Assembly: GCA_014905825.1 (NCBI GenBank)
Contig: JACGCN010000009.1
Coordinates: 1,178,001-1,242,000, forward strand
Source: Lyophyllum atratum
Lineage: Eukaryota > Basidiomycota > Agaricomycetes > Agaricales > Lyophyllaceae
Direction: 5' to 3'
Length of the DNA stretch: 64,000 nucleotides
Shown: positions 46,612 through 57,272 of the stretch, in pieces
Layout: every line of letters begins with the position of its first letter
How positions within the stretch are numbered: position 1 is the stretch's first letter
Made by a program: the position numbers and the translations under genes
The notes under the pieces: generated by a model
Database searches by the model: none
Told to the model about the DNA's origin: nothing
The model's input: only the letters and a program-made list of their open reading frames with translations

Positions 46612-47892
46612 CTAAACGATGCTCTTAAGCACTGGCTCTTCTCCGGTGAGATAAGTATAGATCTCGGTCAGTACATCTCGCTGTTTGTTAGGCAGGTCAG
46701 AGCGCAGAACGGCAACACCGAGATCTTCGGGGCTCGCGTCGTGTGCAGCAGAGTTGCCTTGGTCTCGAACCGACCCCCCCAAAAAAATCATACGAAGGGC
46801 CGGATCCGACAGCGACAGCGGAGAGGGGGTGAGAGTTTTGAGTTTGTCTTTAGCAGCCTTGAGAAGGGCTTCCGGATCTGGATAATCGCTTCGGCTGAGG
46901 TTACACTCGTCCAGGAGTTTGTCCCGAGCTTTGTCAAGAACGACCCGTTGATGAAGCGGGTGGACGATCTATATTGAACGTGTAAGTATAACGGAGGGAG
47001 CAAACCGACTTTTAACGCACGTTCTCGAGGTGCTCCACCCTGGCTATCAAAGTACGATTGTCCGCCTTCAAAGCACGAACTTCCGCCTTCAACGTACTAA
47101 CCTCCGCCTTCAACGTACGAACTTCCGCCTTCAAAGTCTCGGTTCCCGCCTTCAAAGTCTCGGTTCCCGCCTTCAAAGTCTCGGTTCCCGCCTTCAAAGT
47201 CTCGTTATCCGTCTTCAAAATACCATACTCTTCTTCAATTCGCATGACCCTCTGAGAAAGCTTCGCGACCTCTGCGAGAACGTCAGCGATTGTTGGGCTG
47301 TCCTTGGCTGGCTGGTGAGCTTGGCCTGCGGTCTCCTGCGGTAAGAAATCATGCACGCGAGATAGGATTGGGGCTATGTACTTGTCTTCTTCTCGTTCGC
47401 CTTCTTTCTAGCCGACCTGCTAAGCTGAGCCGTCGAAGCGACCTGAGTCGGGGAAACCGCATTGATCTTGTCCGTGAGAACGAGATTCTCTTGGAGTGCC
47501 TTCCTCATCTTTGTCGCAAGATCTTCGAATAAAGACGGGTTGGTATCGTTGAGCCTGTACAGCAGAAAGACCGTGTTTGATTCCTGGTCGGGCGCTCGTG
47601 ATGGAAGAATGAGTATATCAGATTCGAAAGGAACAAGAAAGCAAGCAGAGATCGACAAGTTGTTGATACCGGGCTCCTTCCCCAAGACCTGGTGAAACTG
47701 AGCTTTGATCGCGTCGAAGCAGATGTTTGAGGCGACGTGGACCGCTGTCGGTCCTGGGAAATTTTCTGTGTGTGAGAAGATTGGGACCGCCAAGACCCCG
47801 TAGACGGCGATCTGATCTATCCGAGCCTCATCCACCTGCGCTGCCGCATCCTGGATATCTTCTCGGTGTTTTACAGAGGACGATCCTGCCAT
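46612..47892 (-). CDS. Hypothetical agaricomycete protein with perfect heptad coiled coil
   Basis: Three-part protein, function unknown. The N-terminal globular part runs from MAGSSSVKHREDIQDAAAQV (start 47892) through NICFDAIKAQFHQVLG and ESNTVFLLYRLNDTNPSLFE. An intron near 47340-47385 joins it to SQAHQPAKDSPTIADVLAEV, and then a coiled coil built of about nine heptads of the TLKAGTE/TLKAEV type. The C-terminal part comes after an intron near 46975-47014: LDECNLSRSDYPDPEALLKA, SPLSLSDPALRMIFLGGS, SVRDQGNSAAHDASPEDLGV and a final EEPVLKSIV. The DQGNxAAH segment is a conserved feature of an unnamed fungal family. Stop 46612-46614. Start at 47892 rather than 47985 because the upstream residues are basic and atypical. 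Intact. Confidence 0.65.
47055..47215 (-). repeat. 21-bp coding minisatellite (heptad array)
   Basis: Seven to eight consecutive 21-bp units such as TTCAAAGTCTCGGTTCCCGCC; three adjacent units are identical and flanking ones diverge. Each unit encodes one heptad (ETLKAGT or related), so the repeat length is locked to the coiled-coil period. Confidence 0.85.
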
Positions 47893-48292
47893 ATCGTGGA
47901 AGTATGAAGCACTCCTGCGTAGCCTTGCTCTTTTGGGATAGAAACGTGGCAGCTGCGTGCTCGAACCTCGAGGCGATGTTCGCATTTGGGTTCATCAGTG
48001 TGACTGAATCAAGTCCGAAATAAACGAATTGCCTCCGCCGTCTTCATCCAGTCCATCGAGCGAGCATCTATGGCGTACCTAAACTCCCACATCCTCTTCC
48101 AAACTTTCTACATCGACACGGATGTCATCTTCAGCGCAAGGATATAGTCTCCACGTCGCGTCTCGCCGTCTTTAGGTGGAGTGCCGTTAAGAGAGATACA
48201 CTTGGCGAGCGGAGACGAGCTTCTCATCCCCTCACTCTTTATAAAACTAGCGCGTGTTGGTGTTGAGACTATCCTCACCGTCCCACTCTCAC

Positions 48293-48703
48293 ATGTCCCG
48301 AACGATGCTGTTTGGATTGTGTGCTCTCGTATCTCTGTTTGTCAGCGCCGGTGCAGTACCTGCTGCTACCACCGCGCAGACCCAATGCGCGACGTGCCCC
48401 TCTACAGACCTTGGAGGGAATGTGGTCGTGGCTGATAGCGGTGGCACATTTGGAGTCCCCAAGTTTTGCGGGTAAGTTGGGCTTTACTCGAAGCGCACTT
48501 ACATGGTCCTAATCCTTTATCAGGTACTCCTCTAAAGTAACGACTCCCATCAGTCCCAAGGTCTTCTGTTTCTACAACGTGCGTACTCATTTAATGCCGT
48601 TAAATTGAGCAGGGTCTTATACACGTCGTAGAACAATGCGGGAGCAGTCTTGGCTACTTCTAACCCTCTGTGCCCACCAATCACTTCATTAGCCTCGTGC
48701 TAG
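48293..48703 (+). CDS. Small secreted cysteine-containing protein
   Basis: About 105 residues. The start at 48293 (MSRTMLFGLCALVSLFVSAG) is a textbook signal peptide, with cleavage likely after AGA. The mature part is QTQCATCPSTDLGGNVVVAD ... VPKFCGYSSKV ... SPKVFCFYNNNAGAVLATS ... PLCPPITSLASC, with six to seven cysteines. Introns are inferred at about 48473-48522 (GTAAGT...ATCAG) and 48580-48633 (GTGCGT...CGTAG); both preserve the frame and the stop is TAG 48701-48703. Candidate effector or cell-wall-associated small secreted protein; no family recognised. Followed by about 0.7 kb without a gene. Confidence 0.7.
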
Positions 48704-49387
48704 TAGTGAGCTAAATCTTGACGCTCTTCTATTCAATGGCGATGACGAACCTTTGATCAGACTGACGGTCCTGATCCACACTCGCTTCGCTGGCTTAAGA
48801 GGTCGATCTGACGAAATATGGTTTGGTTTTAAGTGAGTTAGTTATTGTGGGAGATCCTGGTCTGGTCTACATCTTCGACACCTCAATGGAAAATCTCCTG
48901 GATCGTCATTCGACGTGCAGGATATCTTCAGGATGTGTGCAATGTTTGGATCTGCGCCTTGTTGGGGCATCTAAATTATTCAGTGCGAGGAAGTTAAGAA
49001 ACTGGTAATTGTGAAGCGATCATGCATCACAACCATGGAGCTTGGACACTACTTCTGAACAGGCCCTCGTGCGTCGCAACATCAACCAACAGAAGGTCAT
49101 TTGGCAGAGAATTTTGTCACCTGATGCTCTTTGGGCTGCCTTCGTTACACGGATTGAGCACACACAGTGCTTCCGCCACTGGGATATATCACGGGCCACG
49201 AATACGATGGCCGAAAGAGAGAGACTCACACGCGTCGTATAAAAGGAACACCTCATGATTCCTCAGTGGGTGTAGAACGCCGAGGGTTAACTTGTTCGAA
49301 TAAACAAATTGAAGGTATAAGACTAGCACCTGTCAAACAACTTGTTAGCGAGAGTATCGAGGTCGATATTTTGTACTTACGATGTAT
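48704..49387. other. Intergenic, nothing recognised
   Basis: Between the small secreted protein gene and the EthD gene terminus; overlapping short frames only. Confidence 0.45.
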
Positions 49388-50162
49388 CTAAAAGGCAGTT
49401 TTGAACACTTTGTATCGTTCAAATAGTCTTAGTTCTGAATACGTAACCGTCTTCATGACGCGCTCCCTCCATGGTGTCTGAATCGCAGCGTTGAATTCAG
49501 GGAGACCCATGAACCCATGCATCTCGAGTTCATGGATTGCAAGGTATTCGACTTGAGGCTTCTCATCCTCTTCTGGCTCGACCTTCACTCCCCGTGAAAC
49601 AGACTCCACTAGCTTATACCGCCTCCCACAAAGCCATCCCGGAATTTTCGAGAGCAGGACCATGTGCTCCTCGTTATACCAGCGGTTAAATTCGTCCTCG
49701 CCATTAAGGGTCACCTTCATGTGGACAATGAAGGCGTATCGTCCAGGTAAGGAAGAGAGGTTGGTCCTTGGGTGTACGAATGAGATGACGTGATCGTACA
49801 CACGGCGATTGATGCTGCCAAGGTTGGCCATGATTTCCTTCTCTCTTTTCGAGCCGTTGGGTACCAACGCTTTGTATTCAGGGCTTTGCGCAACATCGGT
49901 AGACGTTATGTCATACAAGGCGAGCCAGGAAGGTGACTGTGAATCCGCGGCTTTGTATCGGGAGGAGGACAAGATGCCAGGTACGTTGAGACGAGGCGGG
50001 ATGTGCTCATTGTCATACCAGTCTGGGAGAAGACTCAAATTGTGGTTTCAGAAAGTCGAAGGAGAGCATACCATTAAACTCTTCTTCGGGTACTTTGTGG
50101 CCAGGGTCTGAATAGACGAAGATTAAACTTTGAGGGCTATCAAGTTTCTTGTAGGTAGACAT
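49388..50162 (-). CDS. Two-repeat EthD/dimeric alpha-beta barrel protein
   Basis: About 240-residue cytosolic protein. Start at 50162 (MSTYKKLDSPQSLIFVYSDP). An intron of about 50 nt near 50023-50072 joins PEEEFN to DWYDNEHIPPRLNVPG. The WYDNEHIPxR motif and the second-half RWYNEEHMVLLSKIPGWL are the two signature repeats of EthD-like ferredoxin-fold proteins. These use a tandem duplication within one chain instead of dimerising. Related fungal proteins are annotated as EthD-domain or decarboxylase-like proteins of unknown substrate. The C-terminus is YSELRLFERYKVFKTAF. Its start codon lies only 170 bp from the target duplication of the 50340-61680 element. Confidence 0.75.
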
Positions 50163-50339
50163 GGGTTGTGAGAAAGATGGGTTTGAATGGGTACAAGAAT
50201 CGGCTGTCCTGTCTCTATGCTGGCGTAACTCTCGGAGGACCGATGTGTGCGACGAGCAAACCAGTTCACATCCTAAACCGCGCCGCAGGGTACCGGATGC
50301 GAACCTTTGCAACATTTGATGAGTATGCATAACTACTTG

Positions 50340-50386
50340 TTAGTCTCTTTTCACTTAAGCGTTGTTTGGTGGAGGGGTCCGTTCGG
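50340..50386 (+). repeat. Left terminal inverted repeat of the 11.3-kb element
   Basis: TTAGTCTC followed, after one T, by the 38-bp TTTCACTTAAGCG block ending CCGTTCGG. It matches the right end in inverted orientation with three mismatches. Confidence 0.82.
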
Positions 50387-50387
50387 T

Positions 50388-51065
50388 CCAAACGGGCTAA
50401 ATTTCCGATCGCGTGATCATTCCGAGATCTATTTATAGATTGAGGTTATACCTTTTTATTTGGGTGGAAAAGTTTTGCAAATTTTTGAAATCTATTTATA
50501 GATGGACGCAAAAAAGCTTAATTTTTAGAAGCATAGTCACGTGAATGCATGTGACTTCCTCGTCTGGACCATCGTTTACGTAATGCTCGTCTTTTCCCAT
50601 CCATTCATGAATCCATTGAGTCCGAGTCCTAGTGAGTGCGCCCCATCTCTCTTTTCCCTTTACATCGCTTGCTCATCTGGATCCTGCCCACTCACTGCCT
50701 CAACCATCTGATATATGTTTGTGTTCATATCCTTTATCAGTCATAACATATCTCCCTGTCTTATATAGTCCCACTAGCAGCTACCCGTACGTTGCCTGTG
50801 TTTGTCCCGTGAGGCTGCAAAGTTAACAATCGGATATCGAGCCTATGTCCCGTGGGAGAAAAAACTTTCATTTGTTATAATAGATATGTTATTAAGGACA
50901 TAACTATTAACATCAATCTGGTTCTCAACAGGGTGGGTGTGGTGTTTGGGCCGAGTTGGGGCCGAGGCAATGGGCATCAATTCAGTCTGTGGGGTAACCC
51001 CGCAGGTGCATCATTGTGTCTATTTTTTTCCTGCTAAATTGAGGATTTATTAATTATTGTTCAAT
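50388..51065. other. Left internal part of the 11.3-kb element
   Basis: AT-rich subterminal region with two ATCTATTTATAGAT palindromes 63 bp apart, then unassigned sequence up to the ADE2 fragment. No gene seen. Confidence 0.5.
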
Positions 51066-51955
51066 AGCGTGACACATCCGAAGCAGGAGCGTTCACCTCA
51101 GCTTCACTATGTCTTCTGGGACGTGAACCAAATTCCTGAAGCCATATCAGCACTAGGAAACCGTCTGCTCTACACAAAAAGTGGGTTGTGTTCACCAAGG
51201 AGGTCGCTGCCATGGTCATGCATACAGTTGACGGAGAAGTGCAGTCATACCCCGCGGTTAAAACGATACATAAATATGACATCTGCCACTTGTCTTGGCA
51301 CCCTTACACAGTCACGAACCCACCTTTATTGGTGCGTTCGCGACGTCACTAAGGCTGTAGTAAAGATGTTCACAGGTGCCAGCATATTTGGTATGGAGAT
51401 ATTCCTCATGGAGGAGGGTAGGTCCATTGCATGTCTGTATGCATACCTGTGCTAACATCTACTTAGGTTGCATACACAACAGTGAAGTCATTGACACAAC
51501 TACGGGCACTACATGATTGAGGCAATATGTGAGACATCACGATACGAGGACCACCTCCATGCGATTCTAAACCACTCGGATTCACCGCCCTCACCCATCG
51601 ACAGTGATGTTAAGCCTGATTGGGCACGCTTCCTCCATGGACTGGATAATCAACTCCAGCAAAGTGGATCCTACCATCCTCAGCACCTCCACCCATCTCT
51701 ATGGGAAGTTCGAATGCCGCAAAGGCCACAAGATGGGCCACATCACGATCATAGCCGATCCTGATTCCAAGCACCGCAGACGAGATCAACTTATATGCAC
51801 CCCCTCCTCCCATGCCCAGGTCCAAATTCCCAGACCCCCATCCCTCGTCGGAATAATCAAGGGCTCTGACTCCAATCTGCCCGTCATGCTCCCTGCTGCT
51901 CGCACCCTCGACCACTTCCACATCCTATACGCGCTCACCAAGTTGACTCCTTGAC
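51066..51955 (+). pseudogene. ADE2: Captured, decayed fragment of ADE2 (phosphoribosylaminoimidazole carboxylase)
   Basis: Frame-shifted remnants of AIR carboxylase, the purine-pathway enzyme with ATP-grasp and PurE-like domains. Successive fragments in different frames read IPEAISALGNRLLYTK, WVVFTKEVAAMVMHTVDGEV, QSYPAVKTIHKYDICHL, FTGASIFGMEIFLMEEG, YMIEAICETSRYEDHLHAIL, HLYGKFECRKGHKMGHITII and VGIIKGSDSNLPVMLPAART. These match the order of the ATP-grasp lid, the linker and the start of the PurE-like domain; the N-terminal third and most of the PurE domain are absent. At least two indels (one in the A-run near 51176) disrupt the frame. An apparent intron is retained at about 51419-51467 (GTAGGT...TTAG), pointing to DNA-level capture rather than a cDNA copy. 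It stops 150 bp before the Ndc10 pseudogene terminus. Confidence 0.82.
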
Positions 51956-52219
51956 CGTAAACCATATTTGGTCACAAACTGACATTGCACCTCCGAATCA
52001 AAGTCGTTCGTTCTTCTGTATGACATTAGAAAAAGTGTATTGTAAGTTACGCAGCACAGGTAGCAGAGAGTAGTTTATGACAGTTAATATAGTAGCTAAG
52101 TTAGTTATGGATACGCTTCCGCAGCTTTAAGAATGTACGTGAATCCCTGGTTCTTGTTCCACCCAAGAAGATTGGTGAATGCACGGGGCGTCAAGTGTTC
52201 ATAATGTTCACAAAGGAAC

Positions 52220-52428
52220 TGTAATCAGACGCTGGTGTCTGACCACTAGAGCGTTGATGATACAGAGACGCGCAGACAAAACAGTAACGAAGTCTGTATT
52301 GAAAAGTAAGGTGAAGATACAAAGGCGCGTTCTCTGTCTATATATATAGGTGTGACCATAACGGTAACGTGATCTTGTCACCATGACGTGGTTGTCAGTA
52401 AGTTGGAGGTAAGCGTGCCATGCTTACA
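52220..52428 (-). repeat. 3' LTR (element orientation)
   Basis: 209 bp, identical by eye to 57706-57914, preceded on the minus strand by the polypurine tract at 52429-52445. Confidence 0.95.
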
Positions 52429-52490
52429 CTCGCCCATCCTCCCCCAAAAAATTCCCCCCGTGTGGAGAAGAACCAAAGGTCAGATGTTCG

Positions 52491-55400
52491 TTAGTTGTCC
52501 TTAATCTTGCTACGTTCCCATCTATCCAGTGCCGCAGTCTCCTCCATGTCCTTTGCGGGACGCCATAGATCGTATTCGGGTCCGTAACCGGTCCATCGAA
52601 TCAGATATTGTTTTTGTCTTCGGTACATCCGCTCGTCAACGATGCGGTCGACGAAATATTCTTCGACACCGTCTTGCGTCACCACCGGTCCAGGTTTCGC
52701 GAGAGTCCGAGACGGGAAAAGGTCGTCGTCATTCTCCTTATATGGCCGCAGAAGAGCGGCGTGGAATGTCGGATGAATAGTCATATGTTCTGGTAGTTCC
52801 AATGTATAAGAAGACGATTCTGGATGAGCCGTAATCACCGTGAAAGGCCCGTCGAAGCGTGGCATGAACTTAGCGGCCCGTCCGTCTTCCTTCTGAACGT
52901 ATTCGCGACGCCTATTCACAGTGGACAACAAAACCTTGTCGCCTGTCTTGTAAGGAATCTCGGGAGCGCGACCCAGGTTCGCATAATGCGCTTGAACCAT
53001 CTTCGCTGCGGTCATGTTGTCCATCGCCTCCAGGAAATCCATCTGTATGTTTTCGATCAGGGCCAGTGCCGCTTTCCGGTCTTTGTCTTTGGTAGGAACG
53101 TCTACGGATGCAAGGCTAGGCAAGACTTTTGGCGAGAAACCAGAACGAAGCTGGAAAGGTGAGAAACCCGTTGACGCGTTAACGGTGTTCATGATGTGGA
53201 AACGTATGACCGGTAAGGCTCGAACCCATCCAGCTTGGTTTCGGTCGACATGGAAACGAACGCATTGGATAACCGTTTTGTTCGACCGTTCTGAGAGACC
53301 ATCGGTTTGCGGGTGGTAAGCCGACGAGCGTTTATGTTTGACGCCGGCGAGATCGAGAAGAGCTGCCCAGAATTTGCTAACAAAAAGCTTGTCGCGGTCC
53401 GTGATGATGTTGTCCGGGAGGCCGTTCTCACAGTACCACGCGTTAAAGAAAACCAAGGCGAAGTCTTCGGCTGTCTGCGTAGTCTTGCAAGGCGCAATCC
53501 GAATCTCGGCTCCTGCGCGACATGTCATAGTGCACAGCTGGTCGAAACCGTCGTCGAGGGGGAGCGGTCCGACGAAATCAAGAGTCACGGACGAGAATCG
53601 GGCATCGGGAATAGGAAGAGGGTGAAGTGGCCCACGCGGTTTGGTTGTTGAGTTCTTGTTGCGTTGGCAGTCTCGACACGACGGGATGTATGTGTCCACT
53701 AGGTTTCGCCGCATATTAGGCCAGTAGTATGATTCACGCAGGGTGGCGTAACACTTGTCCCCCCCAAAATGACCAAGGCTGTCGTGGGCCATGCGAAATA
53801 GGTTTTCCCGAAGATCTTTGTATTTTGGGATGACGAGACGCTCCCCTACGTAGATTAGACCCTTGCGGACCTCGACTCCGAAAGAAAGCGTGCCGGCTTC
53901 GTGGTCGTCCAAAATTCGTTTTGTATAGGTGTCGATCTTGTATCCCCGCTTGATGTTTTTGAGAATGTTTGACTTATCGGAGACGTCGAAAATCGCTGAG
54001 ATGTGGGTGACTGCGGGCGGGTCCGAGAAGGAGTTGGGAAGACGTGACAAGGCATCGGCGACGGTGTTGTCCTCACCGCGGATATAATGTATAGTATAGT
54101 CGTATTGGGACAGGTATTCCATCCAACGCGCTTGGCGCGAGGAGAGGTCTCGCTGAGTATCGAAGTTTTCAAGGGTTTTGTGATCTGTATAGATGTGTAT
54201 ATGCGTGCCGAGTAAGTCGTTTCTCCATTTCTTTAAGCCCCGAAGGATCGCCAATAATTCTTGCTCATGTATAGGGTAGTTGCGTTCGGCACCTGTGTGT
54301 TGTTTCGAGTCGAACGCTACCGGCCGGGCGCTTTCCCAGGTCTCCCCGAAAGCGAGTACCCCCCCGGTCCGCCTCTTGCTTGCATCGCAAGTCAAAAATA
54401 TCTTGTTGTTGCCAGGGTTTACGTGGTCGATGGTCGTTAGGCAGTCGCTACTGATCACTAACTGCTTAATCGCGTCGAAAGCCGTCTGGTGGTCGTCGGT
54501 CCACGGCGGGAAATCTTTGTTGCACTCTTTCCTCGTCAAGGGAGTCAGGATCGCGGTATGTTCGGCGAGTGTCGGTAAGAATGAAGAGATGTAGCGGACG
54601 AGGCCAAGAAACTGTCGCACATGTTTTGCGCGCTCGGGAACCGGCCAGTTTAGGATTTTGTCCACCTTCTCCCCGTCAGGCTCGATACCGCGCGCGGAGA
54701 TGTGGTGTCCAAGGAAATCGAGTTCGGTGGTGAATAGAATGCTTTTCTTAATCGAGCAGTAAAGATTCGCGGCACGGAGCGCGTTTAGCACACGCGCGAC
54801 GTTGATCTCGTGTTCCTCAAGGGAGTTAGACCAGATAACGATGTCGTCCAAATAGACATGGCAGATTTTTCCGATCAGATCTCGCAACGCTAAGGTGACC
54901 CGGCGCTGGTGAGTTGCAGGCGCGTTCCTCAAGCCCATGGGCATAACCACCCACTCCCAGAGTCCGAACGGGGTCAGGGTCGCCGTGTATTTAACGTCGT
55001 CTGGATGTACGAGGGTTTGGAAAAAGGCGTTGGTCATGTCGATCTTCCCCCAAATTTTTCCTTTACCGCAATCTGCGAGAATGTCTTCGACACGCGGTAG
55101 CGGGTAGCTGTCAGGAATTGTGTGGCTGTTCAGGGCGCGGTAGTCGTTCACCCAACGCGGAAGAGCGGTTTTGTCGGCCTTGGGGATAATGAAAGACGGT
55201 GATGTGTATTGCGAGTTGGACGGTCTTATCCTCCCTGCCGCGTAATGCTGGTCGATCAACGTCTTCCAACCATCGCGGTATTTCTTAGGGCAGGAGTACG
55301 CGCGCGCAACGGAAATGCGTGCGTTCGGCTTGACCTCGATCCGATGGTAAACGTCGCTCGGGAGGTCGCGCACATGGGGAATATCGACGGGGAAACAATC

Positions 55401-57272
55401 CTCGAATTCTGATTTAAACTTCCGGTCCATTTCTCTCAAAAATTCAGCGTCGGCGAGGATATCGATGTGTGCGCGGATCAACCCAATAATCTGCGTGGGC
55501 GTAGTTTCCGTGACGTTTGCGGCGTTGTTGAATCGTCCTTTTTCGCGCTGAAACTTCGCTTCCAGCTCAAAAAAAACGAGCCGTCGCTTCTCCTGGGTCT
55601 CCTTCTGACCTTCCTTAATCGCATCTCTCTCTGCTTTCCTCCTTCTATATGGGGTCGTCTTAACGGGTTTTCGTGCCTTAATCGGATCGGGTGGGTTAAG
55701 AAGATCAAAATTGGTCTTCTTATCCACGGCGGACCGCTCTGCGGCGTCGACGACGATGTCGTTACGCGACAAGAAATCCAGTCCGAGTATCACGTCGGAT
55801 CTTAGATTTGGGCAGACAACGAAAACTTGCGAACGAGATTGCCATTGAGAACAGGGCGATAGTACAGAGGCGGAGACGAAAGACGTAAGGAGAAGGTCTT
55901 CAGAACTACAGTTATAGGCGTCCGTTTGAGAAGGAGACGAGAAGGCGCCGGCTACACGTAACGATTTGCGTAAGGTTCGGGTCGGGAGTTTGAGTCTTGC
56001 AACAAGGTCACTAGAAATCAGAGCTGGGGGTGCGCCGTGGTCAATAAGCGCGGTAACGGAGGTAGGCATAGCGGAAGGGGCGGATAGAAGGCACAACCAG
56101 GATAGATGGCGAGGGAAAACATACTCGTTTGCGTCGTCGAATTCCTCGTCATTGTCAGTGTCATCCGACGACTCGTCCACCTCTTCGAACACTGCCGCGA
56201 TTTGTGTTGGCTTTGCCCCACGACACTTGTCGATATACTGCTGGGTCACGACCGGGGCGTTGTCGAAAGGTAGTGGTTTGGTGGCGTATTCGCATACATG
56301 TTTGGCGCCCACAAAAGGTTTGCGGCAACTAGTACAACCGTCGTTCTTCTTCAAGAGTTCCCTCTCGTCGTCTGTGAGCTTCTTAGCGAACTTCCTAGTG
56401 AAACTCGCGTTGGTGGCGGTGGAAGAGTTGGCAGTCGATCCGGTGGTGGTGGAATTGCCGGATATGAAGTTGGAAACATTCTTCCCAAATTTCTTCGCCT
56501 CGTTCCCAAGGGCGGCAAGCTGAGCGATGTAAGCCTTGCGATCTCTCGCAGACTTGGCCTTGATCGCCTGGTCTAGACGAGAGACGGATGTGATCCAGTC
56601 CTCGAGATCGGCGATGGAGTCTAGCTTCCCCGGCTTCTCCCCGTTGACGAGACGGTATTCGGCGTCGAGGTCGGCGTTGAGGTGCATGCGGATGTGAGGG
56701 CGGAGACGTTCGGATGGGAGATGGACGTTGGTGATGGACGCGAGGACGCTGTTGGCTTCCTGAATTTTATGCACCCAATCGTTGAAAACCTGTTCGCCCT
56801 GGAAACTATGTAAGATCTGCCCATATTCATAGTCCCAACCGTCGCGTAACCACTTGGTGCGTAGGCGGCCCATGAAGGCGCTGAAGGTGAGCGTGACGAG
56901 CTCGGCCTCCACGGCGGAAACCCAGTCTTGGATGGCATGTCCCTCGAAGCTATAGATAACTTGCGCCACCTGCTCGTCGGTAGCGATCTTCTTGGCACGA
57001 AAAAAACGCTTAGCGCCGGTTTCGAAAGCACGAAGGGAATCGACGGTGAGTTCCCCCTCGGAGACTGTAGGCGCGTGTGAAGGGGAGGACTGAGTAACGC
57101 TGGCAAGCTTCCCAGTGTTGGCAGACATGGCGGTAGGGCGGTACAAGAACGAGGGTTGCAGGGGGGTGTCTGAATCGGAGTCCGAGGCCGTCGCGATATG
57201 CTTTATACCTGTGTTCTTCGGCTGTGGTTTATCACCTCCCGCGAGACCGGAATTAGAATCCAGGGAAGTCAA
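52491..57272 (-). CDS. Gag-Pol polyprotein of a chromodomain Ty3/Gypsy retrotransposon
   Basis: Single 1593-codon frame without stop or frameshift. The Gag capsid-like region (about 60-300) is followed by a degenerate zinc-knuckle-like CTSCRKPFVGAKHVC. The aspartic protease carries ALIDHGAPPALI, with DHG instead of the common DSG/DTG. The reverse transcriptase has HVYLDDIVIWSN, the catalytic Asp pair. RNase H reads FLTCDASKRRTGGVLAFG and HIYTDHKTLENF. The integrase zinc finger is HDSLGHFGGDKCYAT ... CRDCQRNK, and its catalytic residues lie in LDFVGPLP, ITDRDKLF and GLSERSNK. A C-terminal chromodomain contains FVDRIVDERMYRRQKQYLIR and WTGYGPEYDLWRP. The chromodomain places it among chromoviruses, which usually target heterochromatin marks. 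Gag and Pol are in one frame, so no programmed frameshift is needed. Appears able to code for all activities. Confidence 0.95.
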   Translation of the reverse strand: MTSLDSNSGLAGGDKPQPKNTGIKHIATASDSDSDTPLQPSFLYRPTAMSANTGKLASVTQSSPSHAPTVSEGELTVDSLRAFETGAKRFFRAKKIATDEQVAQVIYSFEGHAIQDWVSAVEAELVTLTFSAFMGRLRTKWLRDGWDYEYGQILHSFQGEQVFNDWVHKIQEANSVLASITNVHLPSERLRPHIRMHLNADLDAEYRLVNGEKPGKLDSIADLEDWITSVSRLDQAIKAKSARDRKAYIAQLAALGNEAKKFGKNVSNFISGNSTTTGSTANSSTATNASFTRKFAKKLTDDERELLKKNDGCTSCRKPFVGAKHVCEYATKPLPFDNAPVVTQQYIDKCRGAKPTQIAAVFEEVDESSDDTDNDEEFDDANEYVFPRHLSWLCLLSAPSAMPTSVTALIDHGAPPALISSDLVARLKLPTRTLRKSLRVAGAFSSPSQTDAYNCSSEDLLLTSFVSASVLSPCSQWQSRSQVFVVCPNLRSDVILGLDFLSRNDIVVDAAERSAVDKKTNFDLLNPPDPIKARKPVKTTPYRRRKAERDAIKEGQKETQEKRRLVFFELEAKFQREKGRFNNAANVTETTPTQIIGLIRAHIDILADAEFLREMDRKFKSEFEDCFPVDIPHVRDLPSDVYHRIEVKPNARISVARAYSCPKKYRDGWKTLIDQHYAAGRIRPSNSQYTSPSFIIPKADKTALPRWVNDYRALNSHTIPDSYPLPRVEDILADCGKGKIWGKIDMTNAFFQTLVHPDDVKYTATLTPFGLWEWVVMPMGLRNAPATHQRRVTLALRDLIGKICHVYLDDIVIWSNSLEEHEINVARVLNALRAANLYCSIKKSILFTTELDFLGHHISARGIEPDGEKVDKILNWPVPERAKHVRQFLGLVRYISSFLPTLAEHTAILTPLTRKECNKDFPPWTDDHQTAFDAIKQLVISSDCLTTIDHVNPGNNKIFLTCDASKRRTGGVLAFGETWESARPVAFDSKQHTGAERNYPIHEQELLAILRGLKKWRNDLLGTHIHIYTDHKTLENFDTQRDLSSRQARWMEYLSQYDYTIHYIRGEDNTVADALSRLPNSFSDPPAVTHISAIFDVSDKSNILKNIKRGYKIDTYTKRILDDHEAGTLSFGVEVRKGLIYVGERLVIPKYKDLRENLFRMAHDSLGHFGGDKCYATLRESYYWPNMRRNLVDTYIPSCRDCQRNKNSTTKPRGPLHPLPIPDARFSSVTLDFVGPLPLDDGFDQLCTMTCRAGAEIRIAPCKTTQTAEDFALVFFNAWYCENGLPDNIITDRDKLFVSKFWAALLDLAGVKHKRSSAYHPQTDGLSERSNKTVIQCVRFHVDRNQAGWVRALPVIRFHIMNTVNASTGFSPFQLRSGFSPKVLPSLASVDVPTKDKDRKAALALIENIQMDFLEAMDNMTAAKMVQAHYANLGRAPEIPYKTGDKVLLSTVNRRREYVQKEDGRAAKFMPRFDGPFTVITAHPESSSYTLELPEHMTIHPTFHAALLRPYKENDDDLFPSRTLAKPGPVVTQDGVEEYFVDRIVDERMYRRQKQYLIRWTGYGPEYDLWRPAKDMEETAALDRWERSKIKDN

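Noticed and set aside
47070..47210. Regular 21-bp repeats resembling a CRISPR array
   Set aside because: No unique spacers, the units are contiguous and in frame as heptads, and the genome is eukaryotic.
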